Notes: generated from the sequence alone by a model not told the origin. A DNA stretch of 64,000 nucleotides from Mytilus edulis (GCF_963676685.1 NC_092350.1:3399486-3463485), one strand, 5' to 3'; positions 11,005-23,208 are shown, counted from the stretch's first letter. A program made the numbers and translations.

Positions 11005-11507
11005 CCAAGTCGATGTCAAGTTTCTTCCTAGTAGAAACTTTACTGCTGGTGGATTATTCCCCGAGGGTATCATTAACTTGGTAGCTTTATGCATGATGAA
11101 TACATATAATACTAAGAACAAACCGGCTGGGACGTCGCCCGGGTTACCAAGGTTCCCTTTTGCTGCACGGAACACTGTAGCATTTGATTTGTGTGTTCCA
11201 CGGAATATCCTCCGGGATACCCCTGATTTGACGTACGTTCAGCCAGAAGGTAATTACTATTTTAAAAATTCAGATACTTTTCATAAATTAAAGCCATGTT
11301 CCGTTAATATTTTCGACTGTTTGAATACACCTGCTACAAGTGAATCAACACCTATCATTTCTTCTTATAAACACAAAAAAGGAAAAAGGAGCACGTGTAA
11401 GACATGTGATATGTTAATCACGACTCCTGATTTCACCAGTAACTTAACAGGAAAAACGCATTATACTAAATCTTTCGCACCTCTGGACTGTTCTACGGAC
11501 AATGTAG
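11005..11507 (+). pseudogene. Penelope-like element ORF, N-terminal part
   Basis: Open frame from the end of the left terminal repeat to the gypsy insertion point. It contains residues such as SYKHKKGKRSTC, CDMLITTPDF and LDCSTDNVV, which directly precede the GIY-YIG domain found beyond the insertion at 20262. An apparent stop at 11510-11512 belongs to the LTR, not to the element. The CX2C (TCKTC) is probably structural. Confidence 0.8.
11504..11507. other. 4-bp target-site duplication GTAG (partner 20262-20265)
   Basis: GTAG stands directly outside both LTRs. Keeping one copy restores an uninterrupted Penelope-like reading frame across the junction (AAT GTA GTG TAC), which confirms both the insertion and its exact ends. 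Confidence 0.92.
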
Positions 11508-12485
11508 TGTAGCAGGAGGGGGTCAACGACAATTCAACAATGCCATAATATAGTCCTCCTGGGACATGTAGTGATAGTACTTCGCTTAGGTTCGATCAGC
11601 AGGATACACTCTACCTATATAGGTCTTGTTTTTCAATGTTTCACTATATTAACTAAACAAGAATTTTCCCACTATAATATTCATTACACAAATAACATCA
11701 GTAAAGTTCAACAAATTGCATATAAATTCAAAAATAGTAAAGTAACAAAAAAATACAACAGATAACTGTTCTGACCAATAGCCTTTCTTAAAAAGGAACT
11801 ATTAAATATCTTAAACTTTATTTATTCACAAATTGACTTTATGAATATAATTCCACCCAAATTATCCTTAAATCAATAGTAACTACCTATTTTCTATGTT
11901 AAACGGACTTTATTTAAATTTAGCGACGGAAAAGTACACCTATGTCTCTTGAGACGGTCCCTCACATTTAACTATCAATAATTACATACCTTAAAGTCAA
12001 GGACACTGGAGTGTTTGTACACAAAAACGTGTTCGGCCCAAGTAGACTGATACAGTCTGGAGGGTTTGAGGGTGGCTTGATGCAAGCCGGCTCAATGCAG
12101 CAACTCCAAGATGTAGCAAACACTCCAGTATTTATACTTTTTAAAACAATGGAATCAAACACCGTGAAAAACAACAAGTTTATTACGTAAGTGAGGAGAT
12201 AAACACCGAGATTTTCGAATTAACTTTGAATCCAAGGACGACATTGGCTTAAGTTGACCACTAGATTTAATGAATAGAACATGCCGTATGTCCATCTACT
12301 TCCGGTCAACGTGCTTCAGAAGTAGGGACGAAATTTACTTAAATATACTTGAAGCCTAGAAGCAATAGTCTAAAATGTTAGTTTCCTAAATTAAATAATC
12401 CCTTTTATACCTGTATATAAATTTGTAGCGAATTTCTATCTGGGGAAATACTAGTTTTACTCTATAAAATTGCCTGGTCACTACA
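11508..12485 (-). repeat. Gypsy 3' LTR
   Basis: 978 bp, identical in length to the right LTR with about 34 substitutions. On the minus strand it begins TGTAGTGACC and ends CCTGCTACA. Being next to the polypurine tract, it is the 3' LTR of the minus-strand element. Confidence 0.93.
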
Positions 12486-12497
12486 TTCCTCCCCGCT
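12486..12497 (-). other. Polypurine tract
   Basis: On the minus strand AGCGGGGAGGAA directly abuts the TG of the 3' LTR. This is the expected position and composition of the plus-strand primer for LTR retrotransposon cDNA synthesis. Confidence 0.8.
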
Positions 12498-12687
12498 AAA
12501 GATCAATATTACAGGTAAAATTGATCCAACTAAAAGTTAATAAAAGGCACTCAGTAGATAAAACTTTCTAAAATTTGAAGTTTAAAAGTTAAATTAAATT
12601 CATAAACTAAAAATCAGAACATTCAAAGGTTGTAAATGCATATATATAAACACAATAATTTAATGTTCATTCAAAAATAATGATTTA

Positions 12688-13206
12688 TCATGAGAAGTCT
12701 CTGTTCATAATTTCTGCAGCCTCCAAACGCTCTGTTATACGATGAACTAGTGAGGCCTTAGCTTCTTCTTCACGCTTCCTGCTAGCCTCACGTTTTCCCC
12801 GGTCTATAGTTTCAGCATTCTCCTCTGCAGTTCCCAACCTGGGCAGCATCGCTCCCCGAGTTTCGATGTAATCTACATTTGGGGTCACAATTGTATTCAA
12901 AAATTTATGAATATTATCTTCTCTAACATAATGTTTAAACGAAATATGCCGAGAGCACCTCGACTTGATCCCAAACATCTTGCGGCACTTTCCACATTTA
13001 TAAATTTGACGGTTTGGCTGATGAAGATACTGCCAGTGAGTGTGCAGTTCTCTCAGTGTGCTGTACTTGTATATAGTACAGCACCTCCTCACTGGACAGT
13101 ATTGGCCCGACGGGTTAAAAATGGGTGTGGCAGGGCGAATGACAAGATGGTGGAACTGTTGCAGTTCCTGCTCGTCTGCCCTGATCTGTATTTTATCATC
13201 ACACAT
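12688..13206 (-). CDS. Accessory C2H2 zinc-finger ORF of the gypsy element
   Basis: 172 codons, ATG at 13206 and a stop at 12688. It lies between integrase and the polypurine tract, where some elements carry env. Two finger-like motifs are visible. One is CPVRRC followed by HTHWQYLH (irregular spacing); the other is CGKCRKMFGIKSRCSRHISFKH, which fits C-x2-C-x12-H-x4-H. The C-terminus is charged, with a helical stretch of Lys/Arg/Glu (KREASRKREEEAKASL) that could be a coiled coil. No signal peptide or membrane segment is seen, so it is not an envelope protein. A role in nucleic-acid binding or targeting is inferred only. It is intact although gag and pol are broken, but over 519 bases that could be chance. 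Confidence 0.6.
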   Translation of the reverse strand: MCDDKIQIRADEQELQQFHHLVIRPATPIFNPSGQYCPVRRCCTIYKYSTLRELHTHWQYLHQPNRQIYKCGKCRKMFGIKSRCSRHISFKHYVREDNIHKFLNTIVTPNVDYIETRGAMLPRLGTAEENAETIDRGKREASRKREEEAKASLVHRITERLEAAEIMNRDFS

Positions 13207-13607
13207 TCTAGAATATAAATACTAATATTAGAAAAAATACATTTCTTCAAAACCCTACAAATAAATATTCTTAATTATTACATACATAGTTATATATGCA
13301 CTAATCTAACACAAAGTTAATATCATTTAATCACTATCATCTTACATGTCTTAAGCACAAATCAGATAATCTTCTGATCACTGACATAGTATAATAATAA
13401 TAATAATAATAATTGATAGTGCTTGATTATACAAAATTACATGTATGTTTATTCCAGAAACAGAATTCTAGAACGCAAATAATATGCTTAATGGAAATTA
13501 TCTTTTATTCCCTAACTACATGTAGTAACATATTCATACAATTATATACATATTAATATAAACATCATCAAATTGTCAATGTGTCAACTGCTCTCTTGAC
13601 ACAATTA
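13207..13607. other. Spacer between integrase and accessory ORF, with (TAA)n
   Basis: Non-coding AT-rich spacer inside the gypsy element. A short ATAATAATAA microsatellite lies at 13390-13413. I see no further gene. Confidence 0.6.
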
Positions 13608-14829
13608 CTACGGCGAATATATATCTCTAGGTTTAACTGTTCTCCCTATGCGAGTTTTTGTAATTTGCCTTTCAGGTGTGTAAACTACTGGTGCTAAAGT
13701 TTGTGCAACTGACTTGTCATGATTTGAACTTTCATCATTTTGATGACTAATATTTAAAGTGTTATTTAAAACCCAATTGTTTGGTTCATTTCTACCCAAG
13801 TATGGTTTCAAATGATCTACATGTACCATAATACTTTTTGTTTGTTCTGATTTTTGTATTTTGTATGTTACATCAGTAATTTTTTCTATCACTAGATAGG
13901 GTCCTGTCCATCCAAGTCCTAATGTTTGGTTCACCTTGGAAGGGTACTACCTCCACACCCAACAATTAGGTTCAAAATTTCGGACTTTTAGACCTCTATC
14001 ATGATATGATTTTTGACGTTGAGCTGTTTTACCCGAATGGTCATAAACATTTTTATATGCTTCCCTCAGGGTATTTTTCACCCATTCTACATATTCAATT
14101 TGACAAAAATCATTAACAGTATTGGGGAGACCAAACATAAGGTCCACTGGACAACGAATCTCACGCCCTAACATTAGACTATTAGGGGTACATTTAGTAG
14201 TTGAATGTACTATGCTTCTATAAGCCATCATTAAATATCGGATATGCTCATCCCAGTCATTTCTATGTTCATTTACAAACATGGATAACATTTGTTTGAG
14301 AGTTCTGTTATATCTTTTTACTAAACCTGAACTTTGTGGGCGATATGGGGTAGAATGGGTTTTTTGAACACCTAATTTTTCACACATTATCTTAAATAAA
14401 TGAGATTCAAATTCTTTCCCTTGGTCGGTATGTAACTGCAAACGGCACCCAAATCTACAAATAAACTCAGTTATAATCTTATCCGCCACCGTCATTGCAG
14501 TATGATTAGGGACAGGGAAGGCCTCCTTCCATTTAGAGTAATAGTCCCCTAAAACTATAATGTATTCATTTCCGTTTGCGGTTATGGGAAGGGGTCCCAC
14601 TATATCAACATTAATTCTCTCTAAAGGGGCACTACTTTTGGACTGTCTAAGTGGGGATCTCCCTACACCAGGACCAGGTTTACAACGGGCACATAGGTCA
14701 CATTCAAGACACCATAGCTTAATGTTTTCAGTACTTCTAGGCCAATAAAATCTTGTCCTGATAGCATTTATGGTTCTATCTTTACCAAAATGACCCGCTA
14801 TTTTGTTATGATGTAACTGATGAAAAATT
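13608..14829 (-). pseudogene. Gypsy pol: integrase
   Basis: An N-terminal H2C2 zinc-binding module (HHNKIAGHFGK ... CLECDLC) lies upstream of 14600. The rve core then shows the first catalytic Asp in VDIVGPLP and the second in HTDQGKEFES. The third catalytic residue, Glu, is replaced by Lys: the motif reads SSGLVKRYNRT, codon AAA at 14318-14316. A TAG near 13945 separates the core from a C-terminal domain (GWTGPYLVIEKI...HVDHLKPY) open to 13608. The protein would insert cDNA into the genome, but this copy cannot be active. Confidence 0.85.
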
Positions 14830-16680
14830 GTCTCCCTTATTTTCTGTGGATGCTACTAATTGCAACAAAATAGTGTTATCTTCTCTCAAAAACTGTTTGT
14901 ATAGAATGTCATCCTTAACTTCAAGATTTTCCCACATTCCCCATAAAACTTTGGCTTCAGGGTGTAAATTTAATATATCATTTCTCTGAGGTTTCTCATC
15001 TTGATTATTTTTCAAACGCAGCATATCACCAATTGCGGGATCTTCTTCTTGCATATTTTTTATTTCTTCCATACTCCAAAAATCTAACCAATTAGGGTCT
15101 AAATTTTGGTCAGGGGTATTATCTATTACCGAGCAAACTATTGTGTTTAACAGTGAGTTTTCTTCCGTCATGACTGCAGGACAGCTCCCTGGGTGAATCC
15201 GATTACAGATCCGGCAGTTTGCATTTTCCTCAGTCTGACTTTGGACAATGGAATCTGGAAAACACTGTTTACAATCATCGTTTTTACATTTACGAGCAGG
15301 AATACGCGATAACCCATCTGCGTTTGAGTGCTGAGTTCCCTTTCTGAACTGAATATCAAAATCATATTCATCCAATATACTGATCCACCGAGCTACCATG
15401 CCTTCAGCCTCTTTGAAGTTTCATAATCATGTAAGCGAGACATGGTCGGTTTGTATCAAAAACTTTCGTCCCCACAAGTAATGTCTAAATTGTCTTACAA
15501 AAGTAACTACTGCTAACAGTTCCCTTTTTGTAACACAGTAGTTTCGTTGGCTTTTGCTAAGCGTTCTACCAGCATAAATAATTACTTTCTCTTTTTCATC
15601 CTGTATCTGAGATAAAACCGCTCCTACACCATTTAAACTTGCGTCTGTATCTAATATGAACAGTCCCTCATCTTTAGGGAAAGATAAAATTTGGGCTGAA
15701 ATTAACCTTTCTTTTAATTTATTAAATGATTCTTCACATTCATCAGACCATTTAAAACTTTTAGTTTTCCTAGTTAATTTTATTAAAGGAGAGGCTATGG
15801 TGAAAAATTCAGAAATGAATTTGCGGTAATAGCCCGCAAAACCTAAAAAACTTTTTATTTCAGATACATTTGTGGGTGAAGGCCAGTCTTTTACACTTTC
15901 CATTTTCGTAGGATCCCATTTTATTCCATTTTCAGATACAATATGTCCCAGAAAGATTACTTCTTTTTGAAATAATGTACATTTGGAGGGTTTTAATTTC
16001 AGGTTTGCTGCTCTTAGACATTCAAATACTAACTTGTGATTTTCTAAAGCTTGTTCAAAGTTATTCCCAAAAATTATGATATCATCTAAGTAGCAAAGAC
16101 AATGACGCCATTGAAGATTTCCCAAAACTTTTTCCATTAACTTCTGAAAAGTTTGGGCGGCTGAATTTAAACCATGGGCATAACTCGAAATTGAAAAAGA
16201 CCTTTATGAGTGCCAAAAGCAGTTTTTTCACTGTCCTCCTCGTCACACGAAACCTGCCAATAACAACTATGACAATCGACTGTTGACAGCCATTTTGCTC
16301 CTTCTAGGGACGCTAATCAATCCTCTATCTTTTGCAAGGGATATCCCGAAGGCGAACAAAGAGAATTTACCCGTCTATAATCTATGCAAAACCGCCAAAA
16401 AACTTGGTCCTTTTTTTTTACAAGACAAATAGGACTACTCCAACTACTGTTACTGGGTTCTATTACGCCCTTTTTTAACATAGACTCTAATTCTTTTTCA
16501 ACTAATTCTTTTTTTTTGGGCGAAATTCGTCTAGGGGGCGTTTTAACCGGTTAAGCCGATCCAGTATTAATCTTATGTTTCACCACATCTGTTTGGCCTA
16601 ACATACCATCAGGTCCCACAAAGATATCTTGATATTCTACTAAAAGTTCAATTAACTTTTGTTTATTTTCAAGGGTCAAA
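14830..16680 (-). pseudogene. Gypsy pol: reverse transcriptase and RNase H
   Basis: The RT N-terminal half (16680-16140) is recognisable in pieces (KKDQVFWRFCIDYRRVN, FQFRVMP, NSAAQTFQ) but broken by stops and frame changes. From 16137 the frame is open with the catalytic CYLDDIIIF, then FLGHIVSENGI, the FLGFAGYYRKFI thumb, RNase H residues DTDASLNGVGAVLSQ and KRELLAVV, and TDH. Two TGA codons interrupt the frame near 15430, after which RNase H resumes in the same frame (HSNADGLSR). A linker continues to about 14806, with a frameshift before integrase. It makes cDNA from the element RNA. Confidence 0.85.
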
Positions 16681-16700
16681 TTACTAGAGCATTTTTCTAC

Positions 16701-17399
16701 TTACTCCTTTAAATGTTCAGGTAAATTTCCTTGCGTTTTATCTCTGTTAGTTTCCTGTTCTTGGGATACCAAATCGACATGTTCCAAAGTTCCTACCATC
16801 AAATTCTTTTTTAACTTAACAGGATTATCATTTAAATTTATCACTGAAATAATAATTTCTTTTTCCTTAGTATTATTCAATGACTTGGCAACAAGTAAGC
16901 CCTTTTTTAGAAATAAAATTTTATTGGGCTCTATCATCCCATAATCTCCTGAAAATTCACCATCAACATACCCTTTTAAAAAGGTTTCTGACCTAAGGGA
17001 GACAACTCTATTTTCCCTTAATTTGATTCTGGCACATGTTGTACTAAAATGTTGTTTAAGGTTTATAACTTGTTTTGCTATAAGAAATTTAGCTTCTGCT
17101 AATTTGATTTCACATTCATAACATTTTAAAAAGTCCATTCCTAGAATGCCTTCTAATTTCCCTAGTTTTGTGAATATGATTTTATGTTGAAATTCATTAT
17201 TGCCTATTTTAATTTCACAAACAGCTTGTCCTTTAATTTTCATTTTATTGCCATAAGCTGCAGATAGAGTCGATTCAACTCTGGACAGACCTGATGTCCC
17301 TAAATCTACTTTTTTAATTAAATTTTCAGATAATATAGTGACTGGGGAACCAGTGTCTATTAACATATCTATTTTGATTTTATTACTTTCCACAGGCAC
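16701..17399 (-). pseudogene. Gypsy pol: aspartic protease region
   Basis: Open frame of 232 codons with the retropepsin active site LIDTGSPVTIL near the start and a second conserved strand, GILGMDFL. The rest is an extended linker towards RT. Retropepsins work as dimers to process Gag-Pol. The frame ends before RT, consistent with decay of the original pol frame. The DTG triad is intact. Confidence 0.8.
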
Positions 17400-17539
17400 A
17401 TAAAGACTAGGACCTTTATCGGCTCTAGAAGTATCAATAATGTCATTTGTACATGTAGGACTCTTTTTAAATTGTCAGTTTCATTTTTAGCCCTTACTTT
17501 CAAAGAAATGGCTCATCCGAGGGCCTTCGGATCAGCCAA

Positions 17540-19121
17540 TTCTATTCCCCCATAGTCTGTAATCTGGCTATTTCATCTTTCAGATCTTTCATTTCGTCAT
17601 CTTTTTGTCTAAAACACCTGGAGCTGATATGGCCAGTCTTGCCACAATATTCACATTTAATTTCAGCTCTTTTTTGAAATTTTTGTTTCCCGATCTATAT
17701 TTATTATTAGATTGCTCTTTTCTAGGAGAGTTTTGATTTTCCTTAATGCCTAATTCTACCTTAACAGTTTTTTTTATTTGTTCATAAAGATTTAGATTTT
17801 GCTCATATTGAAGTTTAGAGTCTTCTTTGTCAATTGCATAAGTATGATAAGTGACTTCGTCAGAGAAATAAGGCTTTTTAATCTGATCGAGAGGTCCCTT
17901 TACAGCCTCATATTCGATGGCAAAAGAAATTGCTTGTTCTAAAGTCCTAGGTTTACTAAATAATCGAATGTATGACTGGAAATGACTATTCCCGATACCC
18001 TCAATAAATTGCTCAATGCCCGTTCCCTCTATAGAGATAGCATCCCTTTCAGGAAATGCTTGGGATGCTTATCGGCGTAGGGCATGTCCATAATCAGATA
18101 CAGACTCATCTTTCCGTTTTTTACGTTTTTTAAATTCATATGTGTGTGCAGTTTCTCGTTCTAAGGGGTTAAACCGTTGACTCAGCATATGTTTCAGGAA
18201 AGTAAAATCATTCAATTGGTATGGGTTTAATTCACTAACCATCCTTTGAGCTACTCCCCTTAAACTCATCACTAATTGTTGGGCACTTTCATATTGGTCC
18301 CAACCATTCCAACTAGCTACTTTTCAAAATTGTATTATATAATATACCCAGTCAGTGTTTCGACCATCAAATGTGTCTGGCTCTTTTTGTTTTCTGCTTA
18401 CCCGTGGAGGGTTATTTTGCATAGGACCCATCATATTTGGATAAAATTGGGGGGCCATCACATTTCGGTGAACTCCATATACATGTGGGTTAATATTTGG
18501 TCCTATATTTCCCATGGGTCTTTGTGGTTGCATTAAATTCATGGGTTGGGTTTGTCTTGGCAAGGTATTAACCATTGGCATATTCATGATATTAAGAGTA
18601 TAAGGATTCAGATTAGATTGATTCTGATTTATGAAAGCAGGTCCCATATTCACACTTGAGACAGGTGCATTAGCACTGGATATTGGTACATGTGGGTAGT
18701 AAGGGTAAGGTACCCCCATATCAGGTGATCTAAAAGAGCCACCACCCGCCGGTGGTAACTGTGTTGGATAAACATTTTGCCCTGGTAACACCGTATCATT
18801 CCTTCGATATGTTTGACCATATTGCACAACTCCAGGAAATGATTCCTGAGTTATCCCCCTTCTATCTCTAAAATTTGAAGGAACAATTTGTGGGTCATAT
18901 GTAGGCATATAAGGAAAGGTCCCTTGCACATTTGGACAAAGGTCATGTCTAGACTGAGGTTCTGAAGGTTTAAGACCAACTGCAGAACTATGTATTTGAT
19001 TATTGGAACTTTCAAACAAATCTAGATTAGATAAAGCACTGCTTATTTCCCTTTGATCATTTTTCTGTATGACACTGGGCATTGCTTGGGGAACATTTAT
19101 ACCACATGCATCACTATACAT
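17540..19121 (-). pseudogene. Gypsy gag
   Basis: Pro/Gln/Asn-rich N-terminal half (19121-18324). A TGA interrupts the frame just before a capsid-like segment (MSLRGVAQRMVSEL, ERETAHTYEFKKRKK), and a TAA lies near 18070. The frame then continues with FPERDAISIEG and LEQAISFAIEYEAVKG, typical of gypsy Gag. A one-base frame change near 17690 precedes a zinc knuckle CEYCGKTGHISSRC (CX2CX4HX4C). Gag would form the particle and bind RNA. All domains are present but no single frame survives. Confidence 0.8.
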
Positions 19122-19264
19122 CTCATCAGAAACACTTGGAGTACTACATGTACTTCATGTTACAATAGTAAAGGAAAATATTGAACTAAATAAAATTTAC
19201 AACAACAAAAAAATATATTTCTGAGAAAATTTTAGAAACAAAACTAATACAGATAAGAAATGTA

Positions 19265-19281
19265 TCCTGGTCACGGCACCA
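19265..19281 (-). other. Primer binding site, tRNA-His type
   Basis: On the minus strand, two bases after the 5' LTR, TGGTGCCGTGACCAGGA is complementary to the 3' end of an animal tRNA-His (acceptor TCACGGC, then A, then CCA). This marks the start of minus-strand cDNA synthesis. It is a primer site, not a tRNA gene. Confidence 0.75.
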
Positions 19282-19283
19282 TT

Positions 19284-20261
19284 TGTAGCAGGAGGGGGTC
19301 GACGACAATTCAACAATGCCATAATATAGTCCTCCTGGGACATGTAGTGGTAGTACTTCGCTTAGGTTCGATCAGCAGGATACACTCTACCTATATAGTT
19401 CTTGTTTTTCAATGTTTCACTAAATTGACTAAACAAGAATTTTTCCACCATAATATTTATTCCACCAATAACATCAGTAAAGTTCAACAAATTGCATATA
19501 AATTCAACAATAGTAAAGTAACAAAAAAATACAACAGATAACTGTTCTGCCCAATAGCCTTTCTTAAAAAGGAACTATTAAATATCTTAAACTTTATTTA
19601 TTCACAAATTGACTTTATGAATATAATTCCACCCAACTTATCTTTAAATCAATAGTAACTACCTGTTTTCTATGTTAAACGGACTTTATTTAAATTTAGC
19701 GACGGAAAAGTACACCTATGTCGCTTGAGACGTTCCCTCACATTTAACTATCAATAATTACATACCTTAAAGTCAAGGACACTGGAGTGTTTGTACACAA
19801 AAATGTGTTCGGCCCAAGTAGATTGATACAGTCTGGAGGGTTTGAGGGTGGCTTGATGCAAGCCGGCTCAATGCAGCAACTCCAAGATGTAGCAAACACT
19901 CCAGTATTTATACTTTTTAAAACAATGGAAGCAAACACCGTGAAAAAGAACAAGTTTATTACGTAAGTGAGGAGATAAACACCGAGATCTTCGAATTAAC
20001 TTTGAACCCAAGGACGGCATTGGCTTAAGTTGACCACTAGATTTAATGAATAGAACATGCCGTACGTCCATCTTCTTCCAGTCAACGTGCTTCAGAAGTA
20101 GGGACGAAATTTAATTAAATATACTTGAAGCCTAGAAGCAATAGTCTAAAAGGTTAGTTTCCTAAATCAAAAAATCCCTTTTATACATGTATATAAATTT
20201 GTGGCGAATTCCTATCTGGGGAAATACTAGTTTTACTCTATAAAATTGCCTGGTCACTACA
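19284..20261 (-). repeat. Gypsy 5' LTR
   Basis: 978 bp, partner of 11508-12485. It is next to the primer binding site, so it is the 5' LTR and would contain the promoter. I see no unambiguous TATA box in it. Confidence 0.93.
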
Positions 20262-21236
20262 GTAGTGTACGGAATCGAATGTACTTTGTATGGACTACTT
20301 TATGTGGGTGAAACTCGACAAACTTTACGTAAAAGGATGAATCAACACCGGTCTGATAATAAAGATCCGCAATTCAGGGTTCTTTATAACCATTTTCATC
20401 AACCGGATCATGATCCTTCGTTATCTATGAAAGGACGCATCATCGAGAAAATTTATCACCACACAAATAGTCCAATACTTAGTACTCCTTTCCGAAAAGA
20501 TAGAAAAAAAATTTCTGGATAAGGAAACTAGGTACTGCAATGCCATATGGTTGCAATGATAATGTCAAAGGAAATCTGTCAAGTCCAGCCTGCAGTGATG
20601 TAAATGTAATGAGTTTATTTAATACTACCTTACGAAACCAACGTAGTCATGGACAAAAACGTTACCATCGGCCTAATGTAAAAAAGTCTTCCAAATCGAG
20701 ATCGGCCTCTGGAAGCTTTGATGACCTTCTTTCTCATCTACATCATCCGTTAGGGTTACATTACATTAGAACTATTCTTTTTTTCACTGCCGGTTAATTT
20801 TCTAAAATGTTTGAGAGATTATACACTTGACAAAGGAGGCACCAATACATTTTCTCCAATTTACAGACTTGTCAGTATAATTTGTGATGTAGCTCTTTTC
20901 CGTCTCTTTAAACCAGTAAGATCGGAACCGTTACATGAGGAAAAGAGGAAATTCCTTCCTGTTCACTTTACCAATAGAGGAATTGATGCAATCAACATCA
21001 GCAACGTTCTACATCACAAGGAGGTAACATCTAAAATTCCTATTTATTTTCAAAATCAGTCTGTTCCTATTGTATCCTACAGTTACACCAAAACCATTGC
21101 ACCCAAAATATTTAACTATAAACAAGCATTACAAAACCTTGATTTAGAACAATACCTAAAAAAAACCTCTGACATGTGACTGTTCCAACTCGCCTTACAA
21201 TTACAGCCCCTCTGGTCATGTTATTACTGGGGATCT
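20262..21236 (+). pseudogene. Penelope-like element: GIY-YIG endonuclease and CxC region
   Basis: Resumes in frame after the gypsy insertion: YGIECTLYGLLYVGETRQTL is the GIY-YIG core, followed by LRKRMNQHR with the conserved Arg and His. This nuclease nicks the target DNA. Extra bases near 20505 and 20788 shift the frame twice. The protein continues through KFWIRKLG, MPYGCNDNV, LGLHYIRT and KTIAPKIFNYKQAL. A third frame change near 21165 precedes the CDCSNSPYNYSPSGH segment, a Penelope-like cysteine motif. Confidence 0.82.
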
Positions 21237-22884
21237 AAACATAATTCAACATGAAAATCTCCGAAAGGTGATTTCTCATGGTCCTAAGTTTAGAGAACCC
21301 CAACACATCAATTGGAACCATAACTTCAAAATAATTATGGATTCCATTGAGAACTACGCCAGAGCATGGGCTAAGCGAGAAGATGTTCAACTGGACACTT
21401 TGTCAGAATGGGTCAAAACAATCAGGTCTCTGATAAAACGTCGCATTCATAAGTTGAAAAACTGTGTGAATGATCGACCTAAGTCCATTTTCAGTGACAA
21501 AGAGGCTGTAAAATGTCTATCATCTCTTCAAGATAAGTATGTTTTTGTTCCTGCGGACAAAGCTTCAAATAATATTGTCTTTATATGTAAATCGTATTAC
21601 TACTAGTGTCTTATAAAAGAATTAGGAATAAATGAGCACTCAGGTAATCCCACATACAAAAACATATCATTAGACAAGGATGAGATTTTGGCGAATCATA
21701 AGTCCTTCATGGCTTCTATGAACATTGCATTGAACAACAAATCGGAGGACTTACCTTGTTTGTATTGGATACCTAAACTTTACAAAATTCCGTACAAACA
21801 ACGGTACATTGCCGGCTCATCTGCTTGTTCTACTAAAGAATTGTCTATTAGATTGACTAAAATTCTGTCCGCAGTTAAAGAGGGTCTTCAGATATACTGT
21901 GAAACTGTTTACTCACGTAGTGGTATTAACCATATATGGATTCTCAAAAACTCTAAAGAACTTCTGGATAATTTTAAATCTCAGTCTTTTTCTGAAATTA
22001 GTTCTATCAAAACTTTTGATTTTTCAACCTTGTATACAACCATTCCCCATGTGAAATTGAAAAACCGTCTAAAAGAAATAATCCACAATGCTTTTCATCA
22101 TAAAAATGGTAGCATACGCTATAAATTTATCACTTTGGGATACCATAAGGCATATTTTGTTAATAAGGAACAAAAGGGTAAAACATACTACACAGAGGAA
22201 CAAGTGATCAGTATGCTGGAGTTTCTTATTGAGAACATATTTGTTGAATTTGGAGGTAGACTTTTTCAACAAATTGTCGGCATTCCTATGGGAACGAACT
22301 GTGCGCCTCTCCTTGCCGAACTCTTCTTATTTTCATATGAATCGGAGTTCCTTCAGACACTTGTCAAAAACAAGAAGATCAAAGAAGCCAGGTTATTTAA
22401 TTTCACTTTCAGATATATTGATGATGTTCTTTCCATTAACAATCCGAACTTTTCTGATTGGGTTCCATTAATATACCCACCAGAACTAGAAATTAAAGAG
22501 ACCACAGACACGGCTTCCTCCGCCTCATTTTTAGACTTATACCTCGAATTTAACATACACAGTCATCTCAGTACCAGAATCTATGACAAACGAGACGATT
22601 TTAATTTTGAAATTATCAATTTCCCCAACCTTAGTAGTAATATACCAACTTCACACGCATATGGAATAGACATTTCCCAACTAATTAGGTATTCAAGAGC
22701 TTGCAGCTCCTATTCAGACTTTGTAAAACGTCACCAGTGTCTGAGCAGAAAGTTGATGAACCAGGGGTATGTCAAGGAACGTCTCGTCCTTTTTCTAAAA
22801 AAGTTCATCGGAAGATACCCAGAACTTGTTGATAAATATTCCGTATCAACTTCACAAATAATACAAGATGGTCTTGAAGTATAG
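21237..22884 (+). pseudogene. Penelope-like element: reverse transcriptase
   Basis: Begins with HGPKFREPQHINW. A TAG at 21604-21606 interrupts ICKSYYY, after which the frame is open to 22884. RT motifs are LYWIPKLYKIPYKQRYIAG, FDFSTLYTTIPH (catalytic Asp), GIPMGTNCAPLLAELFL and FRYIDDVLSINNP (the DD pair). The thumb and C-terminus include YDKRDDFNFEIINFP and YGIDISQLIRYSRAC. The family is related to telomerase RT and copies RNA at nicked ends. Lower homologous copy at 45672-48095. Confidence 0.88.
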
Positions 22885-23208
22885 ATTTTGCGTACTGACG
22901 TTGGTTATCATCTGAATAACATGTAATAGTATTATTTTATGTGTCTTTATTAATATTACTTGTACTTTTAAGTCAGTTTTTTTTAGATATTCTTTTGAAA
23001 TGACTCTGTGGTTATGTAAAACATCATACTTTGAACGACAAAATTATTTCATTTATTAATATTACTTTTACTGATGGATCTTGACATACTATGAATGACA
23101 AAACTATTTTATTCAATAATACTACTTTTTCTGTTAAGTCTGTTTTTTATGATATACATTTGACGTGAAACTGTACTTATGTATCCCGTCATACTTTGAA
23201 CCACACAA
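22885..23208 (+). repeat. 3' tandem repeats of the Penelope-like element
   Basis: After the RT stop, a unit of very roughly 100 bp is repeated in degenerate form. It contains CATACTTTGAACGACAAAATTA, TTACTTTTACTGTTAA and GTGACTCTG words. The last unit runs into the right terminal repeat. The second Naiad-type copy has the same arrangement at 48110-48451. Confidence 0.7.

Larger units (their letters stand above)
11508..20261 (-). mobile_element. Ty3/gypsy LTR retrotransposon, 8754 bp, inactivated
   Basis: LTRs of 978 bp with TG...CA ends and a GTAG duplication on either side. Internal order on the minus strand: primer binding site, gag with zinc knuckle, protease, RT-RNase H, integrase, an extra zinc-finger ORF and a polypurine tract. 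RT before integrase places it in the Ty3/gypsy group. Gag and pol carry several stops and frameshifts, and the integrase lacks its catalytic glutamate. The LTRs differ at about 34 sites (3.5 percent by eye). It is inserted inside the GIY-YIG coding region of the Penelope-like element. Confidence 0.93.

Noticed and set aside
11078..11512. A stand-alone 144-codon gene
   Set aside because: It is the N-terminal part of the Penelope-like frame; its stop is supplied by the inserted gypsy LTR.
19262..19281. tRNA-His gene
   Set aside because: Only the 3' acceptor end is present, next to an LTR, so it is a primer binding site.
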